Shown: positions 24,427 to 36,796, numbered from the stretch's first letter. The stretch: 64,000 nt of DNA from Periplaneta americana (GCF_040183065.1 NC_091121.1:60916287-60980286); one strand, 5' to 3'. Translations and numbers: made by a program. Notes: generated by a model from the letters alone, not told the origin.

Positions 24427-24440
24427 CATTATTATTATAG
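24376..24440. repeat. (ATT)n microsatellite
   Basis: About 21 ATT units with one ATC, followed by short TAG, GGT and GCA trinucleotide runs to 24495. Confidence 0.85.
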
Positions 24441-24959
24441 TAGTAGTAATGGTGGTGGTGGTGGTACCGTAGTAATGGTAATAGCAGCAGCAGTAGATGT
24501 ATTAAGTGATATTGGCTGATCTTGTATAATTGTGTTACTTATTCTGGTCATGTGTTATCCTTTTATATGCCCAACAAATACTGTATATTGGTGAACGTTT
24601 GTGTTTACTGCAGTAACTTATACGGAGTTCAGGGTTTGATTTTCAACTTATTGAAAACTATTTTCAGGCTGCGTTTGCACTGTTAAGTTCATAACTTTAT
24701 AGCAATGTGTTTCTACTCGTAGGCTATCTACTTATCTTCTTGTATCGCCTTTGAAATTGAACCTATTATTGTTCATAAATTATCGCTGGACGTTTATTTA
24801 ACATACAATTTAGTAATTCAACTTAATAAATAAGAAAAATATAACTCTCTTGAAACAGGCGGAACCGTCTGTAATATATCGGAATGGTTGGACCGCTGTG
24901 GCGGTCATCTTTGTGTCTGTATTATGGTCTGAGTATTGAAGACGGTCTTGGATAGGACT

Positions 24960-26050
24960 AATCCGGACGACTAAGCCAACCGAAATCATACTTCTAATAA
25001 ACAGCATATGAAGAAGCTCAAACATTAAAGTATCGCTAGAAAACATTATTCCTTCCTTCTGCCTAGTATCATATATATAGACCTTTATTATATCTTACTG
25101 TTTGTATGTGCAGTAAATTTACACAAAGTGGTATTACTACCATGAAATTCTATGATTTGCGTTTTTTGTGTTTTGTCATCATGTTTTGTTATACGTAAAA
25201 TTATTTTTTCTAAGCCAAGTTAATACCACAGTCTAATATATATGTATTAGACTGTGTTAATACTTTTCAAATCTACAGTAAAGTACATAGACGTTTAGAC
25301 AGGTGATGTGACGTCAGATTTGCTCTTCATACGATCAAACGAAGTCGTCTGAGCAGTTGAAATCATAGCGTAATAGTAAGAATTGACAGTAAAAATTATA
25401 ATAATGCTATAAGAAAATACAATTATAATTACACAATAAATTCTATTGTAATTTATTAAGTTGAATGTATCTTACACTTGACATGGGAATGGTTTCGTGT
25501 TATTGTGTCATTAAATTAGTAATACAATTGATTGATTTCCCATCATGCCATGCAAATGTTTGCAGCTGACTTCGCGAACAAGACTAAAATGAAGAGTGTA
25601 TTGTGATCCGATTATAACAACATTATTAGCATGGAATTCGACTAGTTGTAAGTGTTTTACATTTATATAATTATGCTTTATACATGCATAAAATTATATA
25701 CCTAAGTTGCTATTATTTTTATATCTTCCATCTTTGTCTGTTTTTAATATCGTATTTGTTTTCTTTATCGATACCGTTCCTATCTACTATTTGTCTGTTT
25801 ATTCCTGTGTGACTTCCATCCAGCTATGCTTTAGACTACCACTCTCCGGAACTGTATATATTACGTAAAATTCATTGCTTTCATTCGCGACGTGTTTTGT
25901 ACATCGTTGGTCTTCAACGTCGCTATATTGGATTCCTGTATTACTCTTTGCCTCTATGTTACCTCACTTTTCCACTTAGCTCAATGTCCCTTTTACTTAG
26001 CTTTTTCTTAGGTTAGGCTAGACGCGGCCAATGTTTTGTTACTTAGTTGC
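24960..26050. other. No gene; one small palindrome
   Basis: Contains a 45-bp hairpin at 25219-25263 (GTTAATACCACAGTCTAATA and its complement). Its ACCACAGTCTA core is shared with the MITE ends at 46.49 and 46.69 kb. Nothing else recognised. Confidence 0.5.
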
Positions 26051-26063
26051 TGGTACTTCCTAT

Positions 26064-26356
26064 CTTAAGGCTCAGTTGGTAGAGCAGGTTGGTAGGTCAG
26101 GGGTTCGATCCCAGGTGGTGACAGGATTTTTTCTCATTGCCAAACTTTCAGAACGGCCCCGAGATTCACTCAGCTCACTCAGCCTCCTGTAAAATTGAGT
26201 ACCGGGTCGTTCACGGGGGTAAAAGGCGGTCAGAGCGTGGTGCCGACCACACCACCTCATTCTAGTGCCGAGGTCATGGAAAGCATGGGGGTCTACCTCC
26301 ATGCCCCCCAAGTGCCTTCATGGCATGTTACGGGGATACCTTTACCTTTTACCTTT
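26064..26356 (+). mobile_element. tRNA-derived SINE with 10-bp target duplication
   Basis: The head AAGGCTCAGTTGGTAGAGC (A box) and GGGTTCGATCCC (B box) are intact tRNA promoter elements. The body includes CCACACCACCTCATTCTAG and GGTCTACCTCCATGCC, and the 3' end is a short tandem (TACCTTT)n. TACTTCCTAT occurs on both sides (26054-26063 and 26357-26366). This SINE family differs from the one at 10.4 kb. Confidence 0.85.
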
Positions 26357-26369
26357 TACTTCCTATGTT

Positions 26370-27685
26370 AAACAATGTCACAAACACAATGTAACACTTG
26401 CACGTTAAACAATAGGGATTCTTATGCGAAGTTTTACCGTCAGATGGCAGGAGCGTTCCATGCGGCGGAACATGTTGTGGGGCTATGTTTTGTCATATGC
26501 TACAGTTGATTACGTTTTACCGCTTGTTGGTTTTCTGTGCGTGTCAAAATTATATTTACAGTTATTTTATATAACCTAGTATAATTTAATATAATTCAAT
26601 ATTTTCTTACCTCATAGTTTAATTTAATTTACAATAAATAATAACGTAAACCTGTATAATATTGAGCGATTCCCCGAGATGTGTGGGGAAATCTGCAGTA
26701 TGCAGAATATAAATACGAGTAAATTGAATATTCATGAACCTAAACGAACTTTGAGAACAATATGCACGAATAAAAAAATAGGAAATATGTCGAAAGTGAA
26801 TATTGCCTTCTTTAATAATTAGTATTTAAGAACCGTACGCTAAAAACAGGATATGCAGCCGCCAATGTGTTTTTTTTATAGGGAAGAGACTATCGAGATT
26901 GAATTCATTGTATTTTTTCTGTAGTTGCAGAAAGATCAAATGCAATTTTTATAGGATGATATAATATGATCGCAATTAGTAGTGTGTTTTGTAGGTTAAG
27001 GACATGCAGTTTTGAATACTGTGTGGGATGATTTTGAAAATTTGAACTTAAAACATGGCTTTAATAATTAGGGTACAGTACATTAAAAACATTATTCACG
27101 AAATGGATTTCACTAGGGATCTTCGTGGATAATAAACATTCCAGTTTATCGAGAGTTTACTGTAGGCGTAAAATTCGGAGACTCCTACAACTATTGCATA
27201 TAATCTAAGCTAACATAGCTCGCTGTCGAGGTTGCATATGTTTTTATTAATTTTTCTTTTTCCTCTTCCAAAATGAAACTATAGTCAACAATTCCTTACT
27301 TGAAGTAATTACTTTTTTTTTAATAGCTAGTACTTTCGAGGCCCAATTTTATTACTTATATTTTTTAAGGTTTAAAGCATATATTCAGAATATTTCGGGA
27401 CCTGATTGAAGACAGAAAGCTTTCCCTGGTTTTTACATATAGGAAAATAACAAAAATTTGCCATTTTTAGTTGTTTTTAAAGAGTATTTAATATACTAAT
27501 ACAATACGTATATCCTCAATGTTTATATACCGAAAAACAAATGCACACGCAAAGCGCATCCCTCATAGTACACGTGCGCTACCTGTTGGTGCTAGTTCAG
27601 GATATTCCTATCGATAAAGTAAATAATTACCCTCAATATTAATCAGGTTATGAGGTAGCCAGCAGGACAGGTGAACTTCCTGTGA
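26370..27685. other. No feature recognised
   Basis: AT-rich DNA. I found no gene, terminal repeat or RNA signature. Confidence 0.5.
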
Positions 27686-27694
27686 TCACGAATA

Positions 27695-28373
27695 GGGATT
27701 TTCTATAGCACTCGACACGGAAGAGCTTTTTCACGAAAAAATTGGGAAAAATGGTCTTAATTTCAGAGGAAAAGTAGTTGTTAATGTGAAGAATTCAATA
27801 GGACGTCAATTGACTTGAAAACATATTAGAAAATAACTAAAAATTGGAAAGAATTGATCGCTGTATGTAACCTAAAAGTGATTATTTAACACGTGAAATA
27901 AAGAGATAGGACATTTCAAAATGAACGCGAAACGCACATTTCACTTCACTTAGTATGTGTAAGGCATATCAAAAGCCTAAACCAGGGATGCAGAACTGGT
28001 GAGAGAGGGGTGGAAAGCATGGGGAAAGCGTTGGTTCCCCGTCCACAGTCCATCGGCGTTGAATGACGTATCTGTGACCCGTACTTAATCACATAAGACA
28101 GACACTGAATACAAATCAATCCCCTACAAAGCCAATGACGCGAGGATGGAAAGAAGGGGTGGTTGACGTATCTGATGAGTGACGCAACGCCACAATTGTC
28201 GCCCAGTTCTCCAAGCCTGCCCTAAACTAACCTAACCTGTCACAGATTTGTATATGCAAGGCATACGAAAAGCCTAAACTAACATAACCTAACTAACCTA
28301 TCCCAATTAACGCACTGTGGAATTTAGAAAAAATTCACCTTGGTAGTTTCAGTGTCACGTGCTATAGAAAGGC
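27695..28373. mobile_element. Non-coding TIR element, probable 8-bp duplication
   Basis: GGGATTTTCTATAGCACTCG at 27695 pairs with an imperfect inverted copy ending at 28373 (shared core TTTCTATAGCAC..GACAC). The flanking 8-mers are CACGAATA (27687) and CACGAATG (28374), 7 of 8 identical. An interior motif GCATA.{0,4}AAAAGCCTAAAC occurs twice (27963 and 28262). No ORF. hAT- or P-like by duplication length only. Confidence 0.5.
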
Positions 28374-28743
28374 CACGAATGGTATACCTACTCATATTCC
28401 CGAAGATGAAATTAGTAGTTCTCAAACCTTTGAGACTTAAATAATTGTATTTCTGTAATTTTCTAAGTGATGCAAAACTGAACTATGATATTATAATCTG
28501 ATAATAGTGAATAGAGCAGCGGCCTGCCTTTTAGTGGCGGACGGGACTTGTTTCCCGTAAGGACAGATCCGTGCACGCTTCCCCACGCAGACCAGTCCCA
28601 CTCCACCCCTTATCGCTTAGCTCCTCTGCACTACCGTCATTAAGCCGACGGAACATTATTACTTGGGACCGGTCTGCATAGGAACTGTCTGAATTTTCGT
28701 ATATGCTTCACTCTGTCCCGCACAGTGGCGTCGTGGTCTAAGG

Positions 28744-29797
28744 CAGTGGTTGTCAAACGTTTTGAAGGCGCGGTCCACTTTCAGACGGGACTTTAGTTAA
28801 CGACGCCCCACTATCATACCAGTAAGCCTACTTAATCTCATTCGGAAAACACAAATCGCTGTAAAAATCGAAAACGACAATTATATTTAAAACCAATGGA
28901 TACCACTCAACTTCTGTTGTACTTGTACCTGCAAGAGGAGAAATCGGAATATACAACCCTATATTCAAATTCTCTTTGGCTTCTCAGACTGGCCTTCCTT
29001 GATGATATATTTTTCAAACATTTAAACACTGTGAACAGTAGCTTGCAAGGCCAAGATGTTAAATTAATAGCAGCCAGAGACAAAATCGACAGATTTATAA
29101 AGAAACTTGATTTCTGGTCGACATCACATGACAAAAAATAAATTTGATTCATTCCAGTGTGTTCAAGAACTCGTGAACAATTTAGCTACATATCGTAAGA
29201 TACAAAAATACTGACTTTGTTTTTGCGGATATGTAAATAAGTTTACACTGCAGTTACTATTTGAATATTTTGCGGAAAAACTCAAAACAATTACTACAGT
29301 TACAGATGGACAATGAATCCGTTTTTATACAGTTGAAATGTCTTCCTACGGATGGAATATTGAAACTATAGCTTACTTCCCCCCTCCCGTAGAGCGTAGG
29401 CCAATTTTGGATCAAAAGAATAGAAGAAAACCTCGAGTTTGCAATAGAAGCTCCTATATTTTTGATATCATTTACAACCTCGTATTTCTGCAAAATAAGT
29501 ATCTCCTCTATGATTGCCTTTAAAACAAAAGAAATCTCCTAGAACTTTAAAATGATATCACTGTGTGTTTATTGAATACGGTGTTCAGATTCGAGAAGCT
29601 ACTTTGTGAAAAATAGGCACAGTAGCATTACATGTTTTTTGCTTTATTACTACTGATTTTTTTTATTTTTATGTTCAACGTTATGTTTTTTTATGTTTCT
29701 AAATACAACATAAACGTGTGTAATAAGGCTTTTTCATTTTGTAAACATTTCGCCCCCCCCCCCAAAGGGATCGTGACCCACACTTTGGGAACCACTG
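28744..29797 (+). mobile_element. hAT element (ZBED-type) inserted in a SINE
   Basis: CAGTGGTTGTCAAACGTTTT opens at 28744 and AACCACTG closes at 29797; these are typical hAT ends (CAGTGGTT). GTCTAAGG and ATCTAAGG flank it (28736-28743 and 29798-29805), an 8-bp duplication with one change. It encodes a truncated, broken transposase, so it is a non-autonomous relic. A C9 tract at 29753-29761 lies near the right end. Confidence 0.8.
28896..29555 (+). pseudogene. ZBED/hAT transposase remnant
   Basis: The frame 28896-29138 gives SLWLLRLAFLDDIFFKHLNT, VNSSLQGQDV, then DKIDRFIKKLDFW. This resembles the middle of ZBED5/FAM200-like hAT transposases ('WL..LAYL.DIF..LN.LN..LQG....DKI.AF..KL..W'). Later pieces in other frames include CLPTDGILKL and FLISFTTSYFC, the latter comparable to the C-terminal 'FATSYLCE' of that family. 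Several stops and frameshifts intervene. The BED finger and first catalytic residues are missing. Confidence 0.55.
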
Positions 29798-30104
29798 ATC
29801 TAAGGCAGCCTGCCTAGAACTTGCGTTACGGAATGCGCGCTGGTTCGAGTCTCTATGGGAGAAGAAATATTCTCGTGAAATTTCGGCGAGAGTATGGAAC
29901 CGGTGCCCACACAACATCGTGATGAATTTGGGGAGCTACTATAGGTAGCGAAATTCTGTTACGACAACTAGCTATAATGGTTGAGGAGATCATAGTGTTA
30001 TTCACGAGATGCCTCCGTTCTGGTTGAATGATCGTTCATCTTTGCTGAGTCATGTGGAAGTGAGGCCAGCTGTCGGTTGGTCGGCCGCGTAGGTCTAGGC
30101 ACAG

Positions 30105-30770
30105 AATTAAGATAGGGGAAAACGTTGTTAAAACTGTATAACTATTTGCACACACGTTAAATTTTTATTTATGCGTTCACTGCAGTAACGAAAAGCAAAT
30201 TCCCTTCACCCTTTCTAAAAACGTGTCCTTTTACGACTAAAAAAAAAGTCTTAGCTTTGTTTCACAACCATATATTATACGTATTATGAGTGCAATCATC
30301 CAGCAATAAGAACTGATCAGATTTGTTACAAAGGAACAAAATTGGTTGCGGCATGGACTTAATTTCTAGTTTGAGGTAACGGTGAAATAACCCATTTTCT
30401 AGCTCTACCCACTGCTTTTCGTGCATTAAACACGTCTTTTGTCAGCTGACCAGAAATTTTATTAGTAACAATAATTTCACTTCGTACTAAGTTTTTAATT
30501 TCTTGCAAACTTATCATCCATGCCTTGTGGTCAACATTATCTGATAAAAATCATCTAGGCAAATGTTCACAATAATTTTCATGAACACGTCTTCTCACAC
30601 ATTATAAAATATCAGGTTAATCACTGCACTACAATTCTTTACAGTACATCTCATTGTTTTCCTTTTCCAGTTAATCCTTCATATCGAAATTTAAAACCTT
30701 CGCGTACGAATAACTTACGACTTTTCTCAACATTGACAACATAATATCTATGTTTATACGTCGCGTCTGT
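30105..30770. other. No feature recognised
   Basis: AT-rich, no supported gene or repeat. Confidence 0.5.
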
Positions 30771-30777
30771 GAATATA

Positions 30778-31150
30778 TGTAGTGCTAGAGTGCTGGTTTT
30801 TCATTCAGGCGGCCCGGGTTCAATTCCCGGCCAGGTGGTGATGGAATTTGTGCTTGACAAAGGAGACGTTACAGAGTGTTTTTCTCGGGATATTCTCTTT
30901 TCCATCTGTCAGTCTACCAACACTCTTCACAATAGTAAAAATAGGCTGGAATGAAGTTTTGGAGGTAGTAGGGGTTTTCGACGCTGATATAGGAAGATAT
31001 TGGGGCTCTGGGATCATCAGACTACCCATATGCGGACGGGATCTGACTCTATCAGGGACTGAAGCAGAATGGCCCACCTGTCAGCGTTGGATGATGAGGA
31101 AGGGCTTGGGGCTCCGGGCCCTGGGGCTTAACAGGCTACTCGTCTGGCTC
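30778..31150 (+). mobile_element. tRNA-derived SINE-like repeat
   Basis: GGCCCGGGTTCAATTCCCGG contains an intact Pol III B box with a 5-bp T stem. The A box upstream (TAGTGCTAGAGTGCTGG) is recognisable but decayed. A long non-coding body follows (CTCGGGATATTCTC, AGGAAGATATTGGGGCTC). ACTGAAGCAGAATGGC and a copy 100 bp further (31157) suggest a short internal duplication at the 3' side. No target duplication was found. Confidence 0.5.
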
Positions 31151-31199
31151 TATTAACAACTGAAGCAGGATGGCGCACCTGTCAGTGTAGATTATAACT

Positions 31200-33295
31200 A
31201 TCCACCGGCTTCCGAACTGCCGTCTAGTCTAGTAGTTGTAATGGGGAACACAACAATTAATCACTAAAATCTTCAGAGAAAATAATTCATATACGAGATT
31301 TAAAACAGACAGATCATTCAGAGTGTTTAAACAGTGAATATTGTAACACAAACACTGTATACTGTATAACAGGCTTGCAAGTGGAGTATGACCATTCTCA
31401 TTATAATGCCGTTCTTACTGCAAAAGTACTTTCAGCGTAGTGGTAGAGCGTTAGCTAAGTGTTTTTGAGGTTGCAAGTTCAGATCTTCGTGGAGCTACTA
31501 AACTTTTTTTTTCTTTTTTTTTCTTTCTTTTTTTTGCCTTTTAAATGCGTCAGTGAAAATGTAACAGGATTTCGTCATTTTTTTTAATCTTTAGAATACT
31601 TTTCGCTTTATTATTTTTTCGTGTTAATAGAAACTTTCGACGCTAGATGGAAGTAACTAACACTAAAGACGACAATTAGGGGCTTTCGTATTAAAATGCT
31701 GTGTTAATTATTTTATTAGTCCCTGCTGCTTTACACTCTCTTGCCTAAGAGACATCCAGTAAAATAACATTTTTTGTTTGGTGGAGTGGAATAAGGATAA
31801 CCAAACCTTTTGTTAGTTCGCGGTTCATTTCGAATATTAAAATGTTTTGCATAGAAGAATTCAAGCATTCTCATTCCTATTTAGGCAGTAGTTTCCAGTT
31901 GAACTGTCTAAGTGATTTTAAAATATTCACATTTAAATTTTCCTATTGTAATATGTGATGATTTTTAAGTTGACGGTTAAATAATTGGCAATAATTAATT
32001 TGCAAGTTGTGTTACAGGGAATATGATTATTATACTAGCCTAAATCCGTGATCATCAGGGCCTAAACATAGTAATTGTGAACAAAAAGAAAAACCATAAT
32101 TCTTTTCTGGAATTATAACCACAAATTTTCACGAATTTTGTAATTATCTGTAAGTAACATGAATTAGCATAAGCAAAATTGTTTGATTATATTACACTAA
32201 AACGTATTGTAAAAAATAAAAGAAAGGACAAAACAAAACATTCACTACGGAGATTCGAAGCATGCTGTACAGGTAGCCCAAATCAGCGCCTTGTATTGTG
32301 GAGTTAACTAAAGCGGCGCACGGAGGTTTACGGTAGTGAACTGCGCGTTCACCCAAAGGGACTTAAAAAATTGTTAGTGCTCAAGAAGCAGCCCAGTTTC
32401 ATTTTGACCAAGTGGACACTGTCTTTCGAGGCATGACGTCTTTCCTACTCCACTAGTTTCCATAAACCGCTCATACCATAAGTTGATATCACGTCTAGAG
32501 GGTGGATGTCGCGTATTGTTGACTATTCAGAAATTTCGTTGCTCCTGTGTTGTGGAACTTATCTGAATTAGCCAATACATAGGCTATAGGCTACTGTGTG
32601 CAATGAATACAATGAATATATTTTTGTTGCATACTCGTCATTAAAAAAGAAACTGAAATCGAAACACACACTTAACAAAAATGCCTAATTACTGCCAATC
32701 TATAAAATATCCAACTTTTTCAACATCATGCAAAAACATAATTAAAGAATTACATAATAATTCAGATTAGCCTATTAGATACTTTTGTAAACTTTTATTA
32801 CATTATTTTTTGTACACGATTTATTATCATAATTTTGTTTTTGAAAATCTGTATAGAGATTTTATTCTGAAAAAATTATAATATAATTTGCAGAATACAA
32901 AAAAAAAAGATAATAATAAAAAACCATTTCAACTGCATGAATAATAGTGCTTCATAATGTTTCCATACGCCAATATGAAGTGACGAAATTTTTATAAGCT
33001 ATTTGCACACTTGGGCTATTGTAAACACCGCACGGGTTGTGATAATGACTGATGTGAGAATCAACGATGAAGTGAATGAAGGCACTCGTGTTGTTTGGAG
33101 ATGGTACTTTGCCCCTGATTCAGATTCTTCTGAACCTTGTATGCAATAGCAATCGTAATATAAATATCTCAAGGTTTTTTGATAACCTTATTAGTATTAA
33201 ATAGTAATTGAGAACACGATCCTTAATATCGGTACCAGTTGGATATAAATATACATTCTAACAGTGGATTATGTTTTCCCTGTAGGATTTTTTTA
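31200..33295. other. No gene; one tRNA-like relic
   Basis: At 31424-31498 a degenerate tRNA-like stretch (GTAGTGGTAGAGCG ... CAAGTTCAGATCTT) has a partly pairing acceptor AGTACTT/GAGCTACT and a T-rich tract after it. The D arm does not fold well, so I treat it as a pseudo-tRNA or SINE head. A 33-codon ATG frame at 33043-33141 has no recognisable match. The rest is featureless. Confidence 0.4.
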
Positions 33296-33301
33296 CTCTT
33301 T

Positions 33302-33318
33302 TAATAATAATAATAATG

Positions 33319-33361
<43 letters not shown>

Positions 33362-33369
33362 TAATAATA
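33302..33369. repeat. (AAT)n microsatellite
   Basis: About 20 AAT units with two interruptions, directly before a LINE fragment. Confidence 0.85.
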
Positions 33370-34078
33370 AACAAGTATCGATCAAATTCCAGCAGAATTA
33401 ATGTAAGAGAGTGAAAATGCATTATCTAGTGAAATTTGTAAGCTTATAACATGCTATTTGGGAAAAGAACATTCTTCCCGAAATTGAAGGGGGGGGGGGA
33501 TTAAACGCAGAATGAATATGGGAAATGTATGTTATTATTATTGGGTTGAAAAGCTTTTGTCATCCAATCTGTTCTAAAAAAAACCTGAAAGTCAGAATTT
33601 ATAAAACAGTTGGCATATATTACCGGTTGTTCTATTATGGTTATGAAACTTGGACCCTCACTTTGAGAGAGGAACAGAGGTTAAGGGTGTTTGAGAATAA
33701 GGTGCTTAGAAAATTATTTGGGGCTAAGAGGAATGAAGTTACACGAGAATGGAGAAAGTTACACTACACAGAACTGCACGCATTGTATTCTTCATCTGAC
33801 GTAATTAGGAACATTAAAGCCAAACGTTTAATATGGGTAGGGCATGTAGCACGTAGGGGCGAATCCAGAAATGCATATAGAGTGTTAGTTGGGAAGCCGG
33901 AAGGAAATAAACCTTTTGGGAGACCTTGACGTAGATGGGAGGATAATATTAAAATGGATTTAAGGGAGGTGGGATGTGATGATAGAGACTGGATTAATCT
34001 TGTTGAGGATAGGGACCTGTGGCGGGGTTATGTGAGGGCGGCAATGAACCTTCGAGTTCCTTAAAAGCCATGAGTAAG
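33370..34078 (+). pseudogene. RTE-like LINE with internal deletion
   Basis: The plus strand starts with TSIDQIPAELM, a stop, then ESENALSSEICKLI (33371-33470), the region just before reverse-transcriptase motif 1. After a run of G (33486-33495) it jumps to the C-terminal part (RRMNMGN, LKVRIYKTV, TWTLTLREEQRLRVFENKVL). It ends AAMNLRVP at 34062 with a short TAAG tail. About 700 bp of catalytic domain is missing. A TGA at 33927 replaces the Arg of GRPRRRWED, a CGA-to-TGA change typical of CpG decay. Confidence 0.75.
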
Positions 34079-34089
34079 TAACATAAAAC

Positions 34090-34875
34090 ATGACAAAAAT
34101 AAGCTTTCTAACCACAATAATTGTTTGCTGTTTTTGTCACTACATACCGTCATATTTAATGCACGCTAATTACATTGTATTTTTATAGTTACTGTACAGT
34201 AGTTTGAGTTTATAGAAAGACATTTTATGTGCACAAAATCGTATTTTTAGTTGTCAGAAATAATTGAATTTTTGGTGCGTAAAATTGTAATTTTATTGTT
34301 TTTCTGACCATTTTAGTGACTAATTTATATGCCTAGAAGCTGATTTTTAAGGGCCTAAAAGTCTAAGGTCTAGTTATAACATAGTTTTAGTGAGATGTAG
34401 CTGATAATGAGAAGTCTGCAGCTGTATTCAGCGTTGTGTGGACATCATTCGTAGAAAAGTAAGGGGTCGTGGAAGTCAAGAGTCTTCTTATTGTTTTTAA
34501 CTGAACGGCTTCTACGTAAACGAGTTCATCTGGATAAACTTCCTGCTTGAAGATAATGATTTCGACTTTGTTCGAGGAAATTCATATTGAACTATCTAGA
34601 AAACAACACCGAATGTATTGCAGTAGCCAGCTCAATGAGAACGCCTTTTAATGTTTCGTTCCTAACTACGCTCTTTGTCTTTGAAACTGCCTAGAAAACA
34701 GCATCATGTAATTGCAGTAACTAGCGCTATAAAAACTGCTCCTACTATTTCGTTCCTATTGTATGTCACATAACGCGTTTCAACTATTTGTAAACAGAGA
34801 CATTATGTTGCAGTAGCTAACGCATTAACAATAATAATTATGAATATGTATCTGTTAACGTTTTATTTCTAAACA
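34090..34875. other. No feature recognised
   Basis: AT-rich; two loosely similar stretches around TAGAAAACA.CA and GTAATTGCAGTA (34600 and 34690) may be a weak local duplication. No gene. Confidence 0.45.
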
Positions 34876-34879
34876 TATT

Positions 34880-35113
34880 GGGTGCTATTCATAGACATTT
34901 CGCTAGCCCGCGCTACGAGCGTGCTAAATTAGCCCCGGCTATCGACTGATTACTTGTACAGGATTCATATCATATCATATCATATCATATCATATCATAT
35001 CATATCATATCATATCATATCATATCGCAAACACTGGTTTATGAATACGAAAAAGTTAGTTCGTTGATCATCCACCGGAAGCCTGCACTAAGAATGTCTA
35101 TGAATATGGCCCC
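34880..35113. mobile_element. MITE with internal (CATAT)n array
   Basis: GGGTGCTATTCATAGACATT at 34880 pairs with the inverted GAATGTCTATGAATATGGCC near 35113. The 61-bp pentanucleotide array CATAT lies at 34966-35026. I recall these ends from a dispersed insect MITE. No clear target duplication. Confidence 0.6.
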
Positions 35114-35405
35114 TCGAAATGCTCTTCTACTACAGTTATGTTGATAAACCTCAGTTTTTTTTATCAGAAGAAGAATAATACATGTATTTTTTTTGTAAAA
35201 TACACCTCAACCAATTTTAGGATCTAAAATAATATAACCTCGAATTCAGTTGTTTACCCATAACTATCAAGAGTAGGGAAGGACTTTGTTACATTTGTAA
35301 ATTTGTAACATACAATTTGTAAAAATTGTAAGCAAATGACATTTGAATTTGCAGCGCCATGGCCTGGAACCTGTTAATGTCTACTTTACTTACAAATTTA
35401 CAAGA
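35114..35405 (+). repeat. 292-bp direct repeat, left copy
   Basis: From TCGAAATGCTCTTCTAC to CTTACAAATTTACAAGA this matches 36797-37087 at roughly 93% by eye. Its left edge is exactly the end of the MITE and its right edge exactly the start of a LINE fragment. It is non-coding. Confidence 0.8.
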
Positions 35406-36202
35406 GTATCCACAAACGATTAGGGAAAGCACGGAAATTTTACTTGGAGCAAGTAAAGCGATAGGTTTGGAAGTAAACCCCGAAAAGACGAAGTATATGA
35501 TTATGTCTCGTGACTAGAATATTGTACGAAATGGAAACATACAAATTTGAAATTTATCCTTCGAAGAGCTGGAAAAATTCAAATATCTTGGAGAAACAGT
35601 AACAAATATAAATGACACTCGGGAGGAAATTAAACGCAGAATAAATATGGGAAATGCCTATTATTATTCGGTTGAGAAGCTTTTGTCATCTAGTCTCCTG
35701 TCGAAAAATCTGAAAGTTAGAATTTATAAAACAGTTATATTACCGGTTGTTCTGTATGGTTGTGAAACTTGGACTCCCATTTTGAGAGAGGAACAGAGAT
35801 TACGAGTGTTTGAGAATAAGGTTCTTAGGAAAATATTTGGGGCTAAAAGGGATGAAGATATAGGGGAATGGAGAAAGTTACACAACGCAGAATTGCTTGC
35901 ATTGTATTCTTCACTTGACATAATTAGGAACATTAAGGACGTTTGAGATGGGCAGGGCATGTAGCACGTATGGGCGAATCCAAAAATGCATATAGAGTGT
36001 TAGTTGGGAGACCGGAGGGAAAAAGATCTTTGGGGAGGCCGAGACGTAGATGGGAGGATAAAATTAAAATGATTTGAGGGAGGTGGGTTCTGATGATAGA
36101 GACTGGATTGATCTTGCACAGGATAGGGATCGATGGCGGGCTTATGTGAGGGCGGCAATGAACCTCCGGGTTCCTTAAAAGCCATTTGTAAGTAAGTAAA
36201 TA
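35406..36202 (+). pseudogene. RTE-like LINE, 5'-truncated
   Basis: It enters at PQTIRESTEILLGASKAIGL (from 35411), continues VNPEKTKYMIMSRD, a stop at 35515, LEKFKYLGETVTNIN, then a clean frame from 35647 (MGNAYYYSVEKLL, LYGCETWTP, RVFENKVLRKIFGAK). A frameshift near 35940 is followed by the 'WAGHVARM' and 'GRPEGKRSLGRPRRRWED' region. A 2-bp loss near 36071 breaks the last part. It ends CCTTAAAAGCCATTTG with (TAAG)n at 36189-36200. Same family as 4.3 and 33.4 kb; catalytic YADD not included. Confidence 0.8.
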
Positions 36203-36209
36203 ATTATTA

Positions 36210-36796
36210 TATTTTAGTTTCTTGTATACAGACACACTCAAAATCACTACAGAATTTCGCGTCTGCACTCCACAACAATTAAATTATTGACTTTGAAATG
36301 AAGGATTGTGCCTGAAATGACGGAACATATGTCTAGAAAAGCTTTCGTCACGAAAAATAGTATCTACCTGATATTATGCTTATTACAATTTTTTAAAACA
36401 AACGGCAACAACGGCATCTAAAGTTGCCATTGAGCACTAATGGGTTAATATCAATAACTCAGTCTATAACCATGAATGCGAAACAGAAGAGAATATCAAC
36501 TAGAACATAACTAAATATGATGTACCTAGTAATAAGAATAACTATAGATTCTTTGTGTCATTTATTATCTCGTATTGCTTTCAAATCTACCAGTGTATTA
36601 ATATGTAATGTAAATTGCTCTATTTCATATCCCTATATACGTATTTTTATCCTTTGACATATGCTCCATCAAGAAGATAACTGATCCATAGGATGAATAG
36701 TAAATGCAATGCCTATAGGCCTATAATTTAGTAGCAGTGTTAAGTTTCTCATGACTCACTCCGAATCTCTGATTAAGCTCCATTAAACATTATATC
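36210..36796. other. No feature recognised
   Basis: AT-rich interval between the LINE tail and the right copy of the direct repeat. Confidence 0.5.

Larger units (their letters stand above)
22139..24950. repeat. Inverted 25-bp repeats around a THAP fragment
   Basis: The 25 bases at 22139-22163 (starting CAAGACCGTCTTCAATACTC) recur exactly inverted at 24926-24950, with weaker similarity 55 bp further inward (GGCGGTCCAA). Between them are a THAP-like reading frame close to the left end and a nested MITE. The layout (TIR, then N-terminal THAP) would fit a P-element-like transposon, but the flanking 8-mers do not match as a duplication. This is a hypothesis. Confidence 0.4.
28724..30104 (+). mobile_element. 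tRNA-derived SINE split by an hAT insertion
   Basis: The head GTGGCGTCGTGGTCTAAGG stops at 28743 and continues at 29798 (repeating TCTAAGG) as CAGCCTGCCTAGAACTTGCG. A B box follows (GGTTCGAGTCT), then the SINE body with GGGAGCTACTATAGGTAGCG and GAGGCCAGCTGTCGG up to about 30104. I recall this as a cockroach SINE. The 3' tail is not clear, so the right boundary is approximate. Confidence 0.65.

Noticed and set aside
31424..31498. Functional tRNA gene
   Set aside because: The D arm does not pair and the B box is altered; kept only as a tRNA-like relic.
33043..33141. 33-codon ATG frame (MTDVRINDEVNEG...)
   Set aside because: No splice donor, domain or promoter support; random occurrence is plausible.
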